64,000 nt of DNA from the NCBI RefSeq assembly GCF_013283665.1, contig NZ_JABEKU010000002.1:120208-184207 (forward strand), in the 5' to 3' direction. The notes below the pieces were generated by a model, which saw only the letters and a list, made by a program, of their open reading frames with translations, made no database searches and was not told the DNA's origin. Shown in pieces: positions 34,537 through 42,909 of this stretch (the first letter of the stretch is position 1; each line of letters starts with the position of its first letter). Both the position numbers and the translations under genes were made by a program. Origin of the DNA: Ensifer sesbaniae. GTDB lineage: Bacteria > Pseudomonadota > Alphaproteobacteria > Rhizobiales > Rhizobiaceae.

Positions 34537-34934
34537 GCGCACATTCCGACCACGAAAGCGCGTTCGAACCTCACCACGCGCACAGTCATCACGGCGATGC
34601 TGCCGGCCACGGTTCGTTCAAGAGCTATATGACGGGCTTCATCCTGTCAGTGATCCTGACGGCAATTCCATTCTGGCTGGTCATGGGCGGCGTGCTCGAC
34701 AACAAGCTTCTGACGGCCGTCATCGTCATGGGCATTGGCGTCGTCCAGATCGTCGTGCACGTCATCTACTTCCTGCACATGAACGCCCGCTCCGAAGGTG
34801 GCTGGACACTGATGGCGCTGATCTTCACGATCGTCATCGTCGGCATCGCGCTTGCAGGATCGCTTTGGGTCATGCATCACCTCAACACCAACATGATGCC
34901 GATGACCCACGAGATGATGAAGAACATGCCCTGA
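34533..34934 (+). CDS. cyoD: Cytochrome bo3-type ubiquinol oxidase subunit IV
   Basis: 133 residues. The ATG at 34533 overlaps the cyoC stop. Three membrane helices are seen: YMTGFILSVILTAIPFWLVM, LLTAVIVMGIGVVQIVVHVIYFLHM and WTLMALIFTIVIVGIALAGSLWVM, with the conserved HMN...EGGW between the last two. This is the small CyoD subunit needed for assembly. The N-terminus is notably histidine-rich (eight His within the first 26 residues) and longer than usual. The C-terminus is Met-rich (MMPMTHEMMKNMP). The upstream open frame to 34452 lies inside cyoC and is not part of the gene. Confidence 0.93.
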   Translation: MSAHSDHESAFEPHHAHSHHGDAAGHGSFKSYMTGFILSVILTAIPFWLVMGGVLDNKLLTAVIVMGIGVVQIVVHVIYFLHMNARSEGGWTLMALIFTIVIVGIALAGSLWVMHHLNTNMMPMTHEMMKNMP

Positions 34935-34962
34935 GCGCCGGGCAGGCCATGCGGAAACGACG

Positions 34963-35712
34963 ATGATCGCCGATCATGAGGTGAAGGGAAGGGACCGCGC
35001 AACCTCGCACGCCCGTCTGAGGCTGACGGGCGCCCTGTTGCTTCTCACTGTCGTGTTCGCTCTGCTTGGCAGCTGGCAGGTCCAACGGCTTTTCTGGAAG
35101 CTCGATCTCATCGCTCGGGTAGAGGCGCGCGTCCATGCACAGCCGATGCCGGCACCTGCCAGAGCGGAGTGGAACGAGATAAGCCGCGAGAAGGACGAGT
35201 ACCGCCGCGTCACCGCGACGGGCGCTTTCAGCCACGAAAAATCGGTGCTTGTCCAGGCGGTAACGGAGCGCGGCGCCGGCTTCTGGGTGTTGACGCCCAT
35301 GCTGCGCGAGGATGGTTCGGCGGTCCTCGTCAATCGCGGCTTCGTTCCCTCCGATCGCCGCGATGTCGGCGACCGTGCCGGGGGCGAGCTTGCCGGAAAT
35401 GTGACGGTCACGGGCCTGTTGCGCATTAGCGAACCGGGTGGCGCCTTCCTGCGATCCAATGATCCGGCGCGCGATCGCTGGTTTTCCCGCGATGTCGCCG
35501 CGATCGCCGCGGCAAAGGGCTTGCAAGATATGGCACCCTATTTCATCGACGCAGACGCCACGCCTAATCCCGGCGGGCTGCCGATCGGCGGCCTTACGAT
35601 CGTTCGTTTTCGCAACAGCCATATGGTCTATGCGTTGACGTGGTTCGCACTCGCGACGATGAGTGCCGCAGGTGCGTATCTCGTCTATCGCAAGCGGATC
35701 AAGGCGGGCTGA
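34963..35712 (+). CDS. SURF1 family cytochrome oxidase assembly protein
   Basis: 249 residues. It has the SURF1 pattern of an N-terminal membrane helix (GALLLLTVVFALLGSWQVQR, with the conserved GxWQ.xR), a middle periplasmic domain with GFWVLTPML and VLVNRGFVPSDRR, and a C-terminal helix (YALTWFALATMSAAGAYLVY). SURF1/Shy1 proteins help insert haem into terminal oxidase subunit I. It is 28 bp after cyoD and completes the cyoABCD-surf1 operon, so it probably serves this oxidase. Confidence 0.92.
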   Translation: MIADHEVKGRDRATSHARLRLTGALLLLTVVFALLGSWQVQRLFWKLDLIARVEARVHAQPMPAPARAEWNEISREKDEYRRVTATGAFSHEKSVLVQAVTERGAGFWVLTPMLREDGSAVLVNRGFVPSDRRDVGDRAGGELAGNVTVTGLLRISEPGGAFLRSNDPARDRWFSRDVAAIAAAKGLQDMAPYFIDADATPNPGGLPIGGLTIVRFRNSHMVYALTWFALATMSAAGAYLVYRKRIKAG

Positions 35713-35796
35713 GAGTGCTGGTAAGTTCGGTTGAGGCAGGAAATCGATGATGCCGCTTATCGACGACATCGCCGACAGCATTCCCGTTCAACGAAA

Positions 35797-35831
35797 CAGG
35801 GCGCTCGACCCGTGTTCCGAGGAGCGCCCTG
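35797..35831 (+). terminator. Candidate transcription terminator hairpin after SURF1
   Basis: Arms CAGGGCGCTC (35797-35806) and GAGCGCCCTG (35822-35831) form a perfect 10-bp G+C-rich stem with a 15-nt loop. It lies 85 bp after the SURF1 stop. There is no U-tract, so rho-independent action is uncertain. Confidence 0.5.
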
Positions 35832-36033
35832 CTCGAACCCGGAGTGCCGTCATTGAATGCCAATAGCATCGCTGATGACAAGCTCTCGAAACGGGTGATG
35901 GCCCTTAGATGGAGCGGGCGGCTGCAATTTCAAGGGGTCAGCGCGGAGCCGGGTTTGGGCATTCATGCGTCCGCTGACTGACGGGGCGGAGCGCGGACGT
36001 TCGCTGTCGGGTTTGTCCGACTATCCCTGAATC

Positions 36034-36065
36034 ACAAACCCCCAGCTCTCGCCAGGGGGTGTGAG
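36034..36065 (-). terminator. Candidate terminator hairpin after HbpS-like gene
   Basis: On the minus strand CACACCCCCT pairs with GGGGGTTTGTG around an 8-9-nt loop. It lies about 53 bp after the stop codon of the HbpS/GlcG-like gene. The stem is G+C-rich but has no strong U-run. Confidence 0.4.
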
Positions 36066-36117
36066 CGGCCCTCCTGGGAGGGCTACCTCTGATGCTCTGC
36101 AGATGACTTGGCGCAGA

Positions 36118-36603
36118 TTATTTGGCGCCGATAGCCTGGAGACCGGCCGTTGCGCAGTTGGCGTCGATATCGCCCGACGGCGCGCCGCCGACGCCGATGC
36201 CGCCCACCAGGGCCTTGCCGAACTTGATCGGCACGCCGCCGGCCTGGATCACCATGCGTGTATCCATGTCGCGAAGACCTTCGTTCGCCGGCTTGGAGGC
36301 GATGAACTCGCCGAGGCCAGCCGTGTCGCGGCCCATGGCAGCGGAGGTAAAGGCCTTGCCCTGCGCGCTGTTACCGGTATGCGGACCGGAATTGTCGGCC
36401 TTCAGCAGCACCTTGGTTGCGCCATCGCGGCCAACCACGGCAACGCTGACATTGTGGCCTTCCGCGGCGCAGGCCTTCACTGCGGCTTCGGCAGCCTTGA
36501 CGGCCATGTCGAGCGGCAGGTAGGCCGCGGTCGGCAGTTCCTGCGCCGTGGCGGCGACGGGAGCGAGAAGCGCGGCGGCGAGCACGATATTGCGGATCAT
36601 CAT
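36118..36603 (-). CDS. Secreted HbpS/GlcG-family haem-binding-like protein
   Basis: 161 residues. A signal peptide (MIRNIVLAAALLAPVAATAQ) precedes a compact GlcG/HbpS fold: LDMAVKAAEAAVKACAAEGHNVSVAVVGRDG, then GKAFTSAAMGRDTA, GGVPIKFGKALVGGIGVGG and a C-terminal GLQAIG. HbpS in Streptomyces binds haem and works with a two-component system; others of the family occur near glycolate or alcohol-dehydrogenase loci. It follows a response regulator and kinase in the same direction by 84 bp and may be their target. A GGAA-type site precedes the double ATG. Confidence 0.85.
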   Translation of the reverse strand: MMIRNIVLAAALLAPVAATAQELPTAAYLPLDMAVKAAEAAVKACAAEGHNVSVAVVGRDGATKVLLKADNSGPHTGNSAQGKAFTSAAMGRDTAGLGEFIASKPANEGLRDMDTRMVIQAGGVPIKFGKALVGGIGVGGAPSGDIDANCATAGLQAIGAK

Positions 36604-36678
36604 GGATTCCTTTCCTGTTGATTTGGAAAGGTTATCCCCCCTCGGCCATCGCGGATATTCGTAGGCCTTGCGCGTCTA

Positions 36679-36694
36679 TCCGTAGTTCTACGGA
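36679..36694. promoter_or_regulatory. Inverted repeat upstream of HbpS-like gene (candidate response-regulator site)
   Basis: TCCGTAG (36679-36685) and CTACGGA (36688-36694) form a perfect 7-bp inverted repeat with a 2-nt spacer. It overlaps the stop codon of the FixJ-type regulator and lies about 75 bp upstream of the HbpS-like start. A further TTCGTAG half-site lies about 24 bp nearer the gene. LuxR/FixJ-type regulators bind such short dyads, so this is a plausible autoregulated or target operator. Confidence 0.4.
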
Positions 36695-37296
36695 GTTTTC
36701 GTCCCATCGAGCCAGATGCGGGTCAGCTCCGCCTGCGACGTGCTGCCGAGCTTGGCACCGATCGCCGCTCGGTGGCTTTCGACCGTGCGCGGTGAAAGAC
36801 CAAGACCTTCGGCGATCTGCCGGGTGGTGAATCCCGCAGCGATACGGTCGAGAACTTCGCGCTCACGCTGGGTGAGCGCCGCCAACAATGCGAGCGTTTC
36901 CGCTTTCTCGGCATGCGCACGCATCGAGCGCTCCAGCAGCTCGTGGCCCTTGTGAATTGCGTCGATCAAGTCCTGCTCGTCCACGGGCTTCGAGAGAAAA
37001 TCGATCGCGCCATTGCGAAAGGCGCGTCGGCAGGCTTCGATATCGCCGTGCCCGGAGATAACGATCGTCGGCCAGTCTATCCCATGGTCCGCCAATTTTT
37101 CCTGCAGCTTCAGGCCGGAGATGGCGGGCATGCGGATATCGAGCACCAGGCAGCCGGGGTCGAGGCGAGACACCTGCGCCAGAAAGGCTTGCGGATCGGA
37201 AAAGCCAGTGACCTTGATGCCGACGGTCGACAGCAACAGGCTGAGCGCACGACGCACCGCGTCGTCGTCGTCAACGAGATAGACGGGGAGGGTCAT
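36688..37296 (-). CDS. FixJ/NarL-type two-component response regulator
   Basis: 202 residues. The receiver domain (1-120) has the acidic pocket DDDD at 9-12, the phospho-acceptor Asp53 in LVLDIRMPAISG, Ser/Thr in TIVISGHGD and Lys in FLSKPVDE. The C-terminal LuxR-type helix-turn-helix is clear (LTQREREVLDRIAAGFTTRQ, then LGLSPRTVESHRAAI). The FixJ-like pattern suggests DNA binding after phosphorylation. The start overlaps the stop of the sensor-kinase gene (ATGA), so the pair is co-translated. The downstream HbpS-like gene is a likely target; the wider regulon is unknown. Confidence 0.92.
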   Translation of the reverse strand: MTLPVYLVDDDDAVRRALSLLLSTVGIKVTGFSDPQAFLAQVSRLDPGCLVLDIRMPAISGLKLQEKLADHGIDWPTIVISGHGDIEACRRAFRNGAIDFLSKPVDEQDLIDAIHKGHELLERSMRAHAEKAETLALLAALTQREREVLDRIAAGFTTRQIAEGLGLSPRTVESHRAAIGAKLGSTSQAELTRIWLDGTKTP

Positions 37297-38834
37297 CGCA
37301 TCGGCTCCTCGGTTCGGTGGGGGCGGGGCAGCGTTACCCTGAAGATGGCGCCGTGCTCGCTCTCAACCAGCGCGATCTCGCCGCCGGCGCGTTCCACCAG
37401 TCGCTGGCTCAGCGCCAGACCGAGTCCGGTGCCACCGGCCCGGGTCGTCACGAACGGCGTGAACAGCTGCGGCCGAAGTGTTCCCGGGACTCCGGGGCCA
37501 TTGTCGGCGACCTCGAAGACCACCGAGGTGTCGGTCTCGCTCAAGGTAACGATTACCCGCGCTGCGTCGCCCGCCTGTGTGGTCAATGCCTCAAGCGCGT
37601 TACGGACGAGATTGAATGCGACCTGCTCGATCTCGACAGGGTCGGCAACGACCGAAACCGGCGTTCCCGGAACCTGAAAATCGAGTTGAATTCCGCGCGA
37701 TCTCGCATCCGGTTGAAGCAGCGCTTCAACATTTGCGAGCGCCTGACGGAGGTCGAAAGCAGCAACCGGCGCTGCATGGGGTTGCGACCAGTTGCGGAAC
37801 CTTTCCAGTATGGCGGATGCCCGGCGCGCCTGGCTCACCGTATCCTCAAGCACTGGAGCAAGTGCGGCATCCTGCCGTTGACCGAGCAGCCGGCGCCCCG
37901 CCTGCGCCTGCGCCAGGATCGCGGTCAGCGGCTGGGTCAATTCATGCGCCATGCCGCTCGCCATTTCTCCGAGCGCGTTGACACGTGAGGCGTGTGCCAG
38001 GCGCGATTCCAGGGCGCTGAGCGTCGCCAGCCGTTCGGCGGCGCGCGTACGTGCGCGCTGGCGCAGCGCCGCCAAACCCGCGAGATAGGCGAGACTGACC
38101 CCAACAAGTGTCAGGCCGGTCTGCACCGGCGGGAACATGTCCGCGAGACCTATTTCCCTGCCCGTTTCCAACAGCAACGGCTGCGATGAACTGCTCAGCG
38201 CCCTTGAGAACCGGATTGCCTCCGGCAGGTCGGTCGGCTGGAGCAGGCGATGTCCGTCGGGCAGTGACAGGCGCACCGCCACACCCGGGCGAGACCAGAA
38301 CGGCCCGCCGTCGCCGATCAATTTTGCGGCATCTATACCGAGCATCAAACCATAGCGCGCCTCGTCGGTGTTCGGGCTGCGCTTGATCATGATGTAGTGG
38401 TCGGGGCGTTGCGGATGGGGCAGGAGAGCGATGCGTCCGTCCGATGCTCGTGCAGCCGCACGCACAAGCTCTGCCGCTCCTGCGTCGAGTGGGGCGGTTC
38501 CGACCGTCTCCGCATTGGGATCCAGCGGAACGAGCTGAACCTCGTCGATCCGCGGATAGAAGCGCGCGATCGTGCGCGAGACTTCCAGAAAAAGGTCGTG
38601 CCTCCGCCCCTCGGAGGCGACAGCCACGGCCGACAGCGCCGTCAGGTGCGCATCGTGCTGATCGACACGCTGTGAAGCCAGGCTGTGGAGGAGCGTGCTC
38701 TCTTCCTCAAGCTCGGCCACCAGCACCTGCCGTTCCCAGCCCGCAAGCATGCCTCCACCGACAAGCAGAAGGAGACACCAAAGGACGACCAGAGTAAGGG
38801 GGCGTTCGAAGATCGAACGATTGCCGTGCATCAT
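37293..38834 (-). CDS. Sensor histidine kinase
   Basis: 513 residues. Two membrane segments (about 10-32 and 230-252) bracket a periplasmic sensor region of about 200 residues with no clear named domain. The cytoplasmic part has the HisKA H-box GEMASGMAHELTQPLTA with His297, N-box QVAFNLVRNALEAL, G1 DNGPGVP and G2 GGTGLGLALSQ. It is a FixL/DctB-like kinase type, and partner of the response regulator whose start overlaps its stop. The signal sensed cannot be deduced; the nearby HbpS-like gene hints at haem, redox or an alcohol-type signal. Confidence 0.9.
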   Translation of the reverse strand: MMHGNRSIFERPLTLVVLWCLLLLVGGGMLAGWERQVLVAELEEESTLLHSLASQRVDQHDAHLTALSAVAVASEGRRHDLFLEVSRTIARFYPRIDEVQLVPLDPNAETVGTAPLDAGAAELVRAAARASDGRIALLPHPQRPDHYIMIKRSPNTDEARYGLMLGIDAAKLIGDGGPFWSRPGVAVRLSLPDGHRLLQPTDLPEAIRFSRALSSSSQPLLLETGREIGLADMFPPVQTGLTLVGVSLAYLAGLAALRQRARTRAAERLATLSALESRLAHASRVNALGEMASGMAHELTQPLTAILAQAQAGRRLLGQRQDAALAPVLEDTVSQARRASAILERFRNWSQPHAAPVAAFDLRQALANVEALLQPDARSRGIQLDFQVPGTPVSVVADPVEIEQVAFNLVRNALEALTTQAGDAARVIVTLSETDTSVVFEVADNGPGVPGTLRPQLFTPFVTTRAGGTGLGLALSQRLVERAGGEIALVESEHGAIFRVTLPRPHRTEEPMR

Positions 38835-39280
38835 CGGTTCAGCAGTCTTGTCGTTATGCCTTCAGCAAGGGGCGATGGTGGTCGCAGGCGAGCTGCGATC
38901 GGTACGCGCCTGGATCATCTCGCCGCTGACATGCACTCTGTCAATCCGTCGAACAGCAAGCGCCGTCACGAGCCGCCAGGCGCAAAACTGCTGGTAAGCC
39001 TTCGCAGTAGGGTACGGGGGCAATTCGGACCCCAGAGCGCGGGAATGATTGGCGGGCCGCGCTCTGGGATCACTAGCGTCAAAGGTGCGGTTAACGCTCA
39101 ACTAGTAATGGCGGCGACGTTCAGATTCGACAATGCCGTTAGGACCTTTGCCGGAGCACACCGGACTTAAGTCGGAGTTTTCCTGTCACCAAGGCTCTGG
39201 GAACCAATTGCGACCGGGGCGATTGGACACTGACCTGGATCGAACATGGTCAGAGAGCCGAGAGCGTTTCGGAGGATATG
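38835..39280. other. Intergenic region (446 bp) between kinase and CsbD genes
   Basis: No supported gene. It contains the promoters of the divergent kinase (-) and CsbD (+) genes and a strong inverted repeat at 39031-39068. A short minus-strand open frame (38862-39101) spans the hairpin and shows no domain. Confidence 0.5.
39031..39068. repeat. Strong 11-bp inverted repeat
   Basis: CCCAGAGCGCG (39031-39041) and CGCGCTCTGGG (39058-39068) are perfectly complementary around a 16-nt spacer. It lies in a divergent promoter region, so a terminator is unexpected; a repeated palindromic unit, a small RNA end or a relic is possible. Confidence 0.6.
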
Positions 39281-39490
39281 ATGGATTGGGATCGCGTCGA
39301 AGGTAACTGGAAACAGGTGAAGGGCAAAGTCAAGGAACAATGGGGCCGTCTCACGGATGACGACCTGGATGAAATCGCCGGGGTGCGCGATCAACTCGAA
39401 GGCAAAATCCAGGAGCGCTATGGGATCGAGAAGGATCGCGTGCGCCGGGAAATTGATGATTGGTATTCGCGACAGACGTGGACCTGGTAG
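39281..39490 (+). CDS. CsbD family stress protein
   Basis: 69 residues from the second of two adjacent ATGs. GGAGG at 39271-39275 is 5 nt from this ATG but only 2 nt from the first (39278). It is a classic CsbD protein: MDWDRVEGNWKQVKGKVKEQ, then WGRLTDDDLDEIAG, a charged alpha-helical two-repeat domain. CsbD proteins are induced by general stress or stationary phase in many bacteria; their molecular role is unknown. It is monocistronic. Confidence 0.92.
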   Translation: MDWDRVEGNWKQVKGKVKEQWGRLTDDDLDEIAGVRDQLEGKIQERYGIEKDRVRREIDDWYSRQTWTW

Positions 39491-39613
39491 TCTCGAGACC
39501 ACGCGTAAACTGTCTCAGCTATCATTAGGGGCGCAGGTCGCCGGCGGCCAACTCGCATGACGATGCGGCCGGCCCCGCCAGCGTCCACGTCCCCGACCTT
39601 CATGATCGAACCG

Positions 39614-40267
39614 TCACGATCCAGCCGACGTGGCATGAAAGACCGCCAGTTGGGCGGCAAAGGCGCGCTTGTATGCGGGCCGCGCTTCGCCGCGAGCCAC
39701 ATAGGCGGAAAGGGTCGGAAATTCGTCCAGCAGGGCCGAACCCTTCAATCTGAGCAGCACCGAAACCATCAGCAGATCACCGGCGCTGAATTCCCCGTCG
39801 AGCCAATCGCGATCACCAAGCCGGTTGGAAAGCTCGCCCAGACGCTTGCGGATGCGCTCCTCGACGGCCGACAATCGCTGCTCATACCAGCTCTGGCCGC
39901 GTTCGAGCAGCTTGGTAACCTCGCGATCGAGGATCGGTGGTTCCATCGTGTTGAGTGCGGCAAACATCCATGTGATTGCGCGCGCCCTGGCATTGGCATC
40001 GTCTGGCAGCAGGCCCTCGTGGTGCTCTGCAATGTGGAACACGATCGCGCCGGATTCGAACAGGGTAAGTTCGCCGTCCTCATAGGTCGGAATCTGCCCA
40101 AAGGGGTGAAGCGCAAGATGCGCCGGTTCCTTCATCGCCTTGAATGAGAGCAGGCGAACCTCGTAGGGCTGGCCAACTTCTTCGAGTGCCCAGCGAACGC
40201 GCATGTCGCGCGCCAAACCTCTGCCGCGGTCGGGCGACCGTTCAAAGGCGGTAATCGTGATAGGCAT
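39614..40267 (-). CDS. Glutathione S-transferase family protein
   Basis: 217 residues, ATG with GGAGG 6 nt upstream. The N-terminal thioredoxin-like domain contains RVRWALEEVGQPYEVRLLSF, PFGQIPTYEDGELTLFESGA (the cis-Pro and Glu/Ser glutathione-binding motif) and AIVFHIAEHH. The C-terminal all-helical domain has the hydrophobic-staple segment EFSAGDLLMVSVLLRL. It is probably a cytosolic GST conjugating or reducing hydrophobic electrophiles; the substrate is unknown. It stands alone between the CsbD and penicillin-binding protein genes. Confidence 0.92.
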   Translation of the reverse strand: MPITITAFERSPDRGRGLARDMRVRWALEEVGQPYEVRLLSFKAMKEPAHLALHPFGQIPTYEDGELTLFESGAIVFHIAEHHEGLLPDDANARARAITWMFAALNTMEPPILDREVTKLLERGQSWYEQRLSAVEERIRKRLGELSNRLGDRDWLDGEFSAGDLLMVSVLLRLKGSALLDEFPTLSAYVARGEARPAYKRAFAAQLAVFHATSAGS

Positions 40268-40427
40268 CGTGATCCTCCCTGGCTTGTCCGTCTGGAAGAC
40301 GACTGGCGCAACAAGGTTCCGACACTCCGTGCGAAAATCACTCTCACAACGACGCGTCTGTTACTACTCCCAATCCGGAAGCGAGGAAGTCCTTGCCGTT
40401 GCTGGTTCACGCCACCAGACAGGAGGC

Positions 40428-42749
40428 TCACTTTTCGCAGAGCCGCCGCCCGCCATAATAGGGCTGGTAGGTGCAGTCCGACGGCCGGAACGAACGATAG
40501 CTGCGCGAGCAGGCCGTGATATTGCAGGACTGTGGCGTGGCCTGGTCGCCGACAAGCGCGCCTGCCGCCGGCGCCGCCATCGCTTCCCTCATGAAATCTC
40601 GCCAAATATGCGCCGGCAAGGCGCCGCCCGTAACCCCTTTCATCGGTGCGTCGTCGTCATTGCCAACCCATACGCCGGCAACGAGCGGCTCGGTGAAGCC
40701 GATGAACCAGGCGTCGCGATTGTTTTGGCTGGTGCCGGTCTTGCCGGCCGCAAACGTGCCGGGATCGGCTCCACGTCCAGTTCCGCGCTCGACCACCAAC
40801 TGCAGAAGGCCCAGAAGATCCGGCTGATAGGCGGAAAGATCTGTGGCCGGCGCGGCTGGCGCGCCAACCCGAAACGCCTTCGGCTGTCCCGCCGCCTGAA
40901 AATCGATGATACCCCAGGGCTTGACGGGTGCCTTACCGAGATGGACGGACGCATAGGCACTCGTCAGGTCAAGCAAGCTGACCTCCGATGTGCCGAGTGC
41001 CAGGGACGGTGTGTTGGCAAGCGGTGTGTTGATTCCGAGTTCGCGCGCAGCGGCGATCACATTGTCGAGCCCGACCTCCTGGGCAAGCGCCACCGCCGGT
41101 GCATTCAGCGACCGGGCGAAGGCTTCGGCAAGTGTCACCCAGCCGCGATAGCGCCCACCGGAATTGTCCGGCGACCAGCCATTGATGTCGATCGGTGCGT
41201 CCAGGATCTGGTCAAACAAGGTGAACCCAGCCTTCAGGGCAGCATAGTAGACGAACAGCTTGAAGGTGGAGCCCGGCTGCCTCATCGCGGTTACCGCGCG
41301 ATTGAACTGGCTCTGCTTGTAGTCGCGACCGCCGACCATGGCGACGACCGCGCCGTCAGGCGTCATCGCAACCAACGCGGCCTGGGATGCCCCAACAGCT
41401 TTTCCTTCCGTGTCCAAGGCGTTTGCCAGGACCCTTTCGGCGATCCGTTGCAGTTGTGGGGACAGTGTCGTGCGCACCGTGGTCGAACCCGGCGATGCGC
41501 CGGCGATTTCGCTCGCCTGCGGCGAGATCCAGTCCGCGAACCAGCTTCCCGAGCGTGGCGTCGGCGTCGTCGGGTGGATCGTCGCGAAACTCGCCTTGAG
41601 TTGTGCAGCTTCGGGCGCGGTGATCTTGCCATTGGCCACCATCGTGTCGAGGACGACTGAGGTGCGTTGCCGGGCGCCTTCGAAATTGTCGATCGGGTTC
41701 CATTGGCTCGGCGCCCGCAGCAACCCCGCCAGCATCGCCGATTCCGCCAGGTCGAGAGCGCCAATATCCTTGTTGAAATAGATCCGCGCGGCTGCAGGCA
41801 TGCCGGTTGCGCCGGCGCCGAGATAGGCGCTGTTGAGGTAGCGCGTCAGAATTTCCTGCTTGCCGAGCTTCCACTCCAGCCAAAGCGCGATTACGAACTC
41901 CTGTATTTTCCGTTTTATCGTTCGGTCGCTGTCGAGATATTGCAGCTTGATGAGCTGCTGGGTGATGGTGCTGCCGCCCTCTACCACCGAACCCGCTTCG
42001 AAATTCCGCACGAGCGCCCGTCCGATCCCTCTGAGATCGATGCCGAAATGATCCATGAACCGGCGGTCTTCAATTGACAGGACCGCATCGATCAGCTGTG
42101 GGGGGAATTCACCGTACTGAGCATAAGGTCCTTGATAGGGCCCCTGTCTCACCAGTGGTCCTCCGTCCGCCGTTTCCAGCACCACGATAGGCTTCAAGTT
42201 ACCGTCCCTGATCTCACTCCAGGGAACATCCTTCAATGCCCAGACGAGCACGCTTCCCGGAAGCAGAAGACAGGCAAGGAGGGCCACGCCCATGGCAACC
42301 TTCCACCGACTTGACCTGGCGAAGGTGGCGCCGCGATCTTCGGATCGCCTTTCACGCAGGGCGCGAACCCGGCTCCCGATCTTGGCCAAGGCAGTCATGA
42401 ACCACCCACGGGAACCATCGATCGTTGATGCGGCCGCGTCTCCATCCGAAGGCCTGAATTTCATTCTCAAATGTGAAGCCGCATGCTTGGCCTTTGCACC
42501 GGCCAAGGTCGAAGTCGCCTGCAAATCATGGCCGAGCGCATGGAGAAGATGTTGGACCGCCAGACTGCTTTGGCTGAACAATCTGCGGGGCGGCGGCGTT
42601 GCAGTGGATTGGCTGACCCCGTCTGACGGGCCTGAAGCCGAAATCTGCGGTTCGCGATGCGGGGCGGTCAATTCGGGGCCTTCCGGGCGATCGATCCCCG
42701 CACTTGGGTTATTGATATTCTGGGGGGAGGTTTCGGGAGGGCGTGGCAT
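40428..42749 (-). CDS. Class A penicillin-binding protein (bifunctional transglycosylase/transpeptidase, PBP1A-like)
   Basis: 773 residues as annotated. One membrane anchor lies at about 150-170. The glycosyltransferase domain (about 195-365) has the catalytic Glu227 in SIEDRRFMDHFG and EGGSTITQQLIKLQYL. The transpeptidase domain has the active-site Ser494 in QPGSTFKLF, the SLN motif in ARSLNAP, and KTGTSQNNRDAWFIG. The enzyme polymerises and cross-links peptidoglycan at the cytoplasmic membrane. A Cys-containing C-terminal tail follows. The first ATG lacks a good ribosome site, and the first 117 residues look poorly conserved; internal ATGs at Met96 or Met118 are alternative starts. The annotated start is thus uncertain; the enzyme class is not. 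Confidence 0.92.
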   Translation of the reverse strand: MPRPPETSPQNINNPSAGIDRPEGPELTAPHREPQISASGPSDGVSQSTATPPPRRLFSQSSLAVQHLLHALGHDLQATSTLAGAKAKHAASHLRMKFRPSDGDAAASTIDGSRGWFMTALAKIGSRVRALRERRSEDRGATFARSSRWKVAMGVALLACLLLPGSVLVWALKDVPWSEIRDGNLKPIVVLETADGGPLVRQGPYQGPYAQYGEFPPQLIDAVLSIEDRRFMDHFGIDLRGIGRALVRNFEAGSVVEGGSTITQQLIKLQYLDSDRTIKRKIQEFVIALWLEWKLGKQEILTRYLNSAYLGAGATGMPAAARIYFNKDIGALDLAESAMLAGLLRAPSQWNPIDNFEGARQRTSVVLDTMVANGKITAPEAAQLKASFATIHPTTPTPRSGSWFADWISPQASEIAGASPGSTTVRTTLSPQLQRIAERVLANALDTEGKAVGASQAALVAMTPDGAVVAMVGGRDYKQSQFNRAVTAMRQPGSTFKLFVYYAALKAGFTLFDQILDAPIDINGWSPDNSGGRYRGWVTLAEAFARSLNAPAVALAQEVGLDNVIAAARELGINTPLANTPSLALGTSEVSLLDLTSAYASVHLGKAPVKPWGIIDFQAAGQPKAFRVGAPAAPATDLSAYQPDLLGLLQLVVERGTGRGADPGTFAAGKTGTSQNNRDAWFIGFTEPLVAGVWVGNDDDAPMKGVTGGALPAHIWRDFMREAMAAPAAGALVGDQATPQSCNITACSRSYRSFRPSDCTYQPYYGGRRLCEK

Positions 42750-42909
42750 CGGTTACCGCTAATAGAATTTTTCAGAATCTAGCGCGACCTTGTGGCCTGA
42801 CAATGTTCACGATGCGTTGTGAAATAGGCCGGCATGCCGGCGATTGCGACGGCTGAGATTACCGTGCACGCCCAATCGCGCTGCCCCACGGCGTACCCGC
42901 GGGAGGCGC

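Larger units (their letters stand above)
35713..36117. other. Intergenic region (405 bp) with two hairpins
   Basis: No convincing gene. It lies between the end of the cyo/SURF1 operon (+) and the end of the HbpS-like gene (-), that is, between convergent genes. It contains two inverted repeats that could end transcription from each side; both are listed separately. Confidence 0.5.

Noticed and set aside
38862..39101. 79-codon minus-strand frame before the kinase
   Set aside because: It runs through a strong hairpin, has no ribosome site and shows no domain.
40203..41660. 485-codon plus-strand frame over the penicillin-binding protein gene
   Set aside because: It is antisense to a gene with all expected PBP motifs and has no recognisable domain itself.
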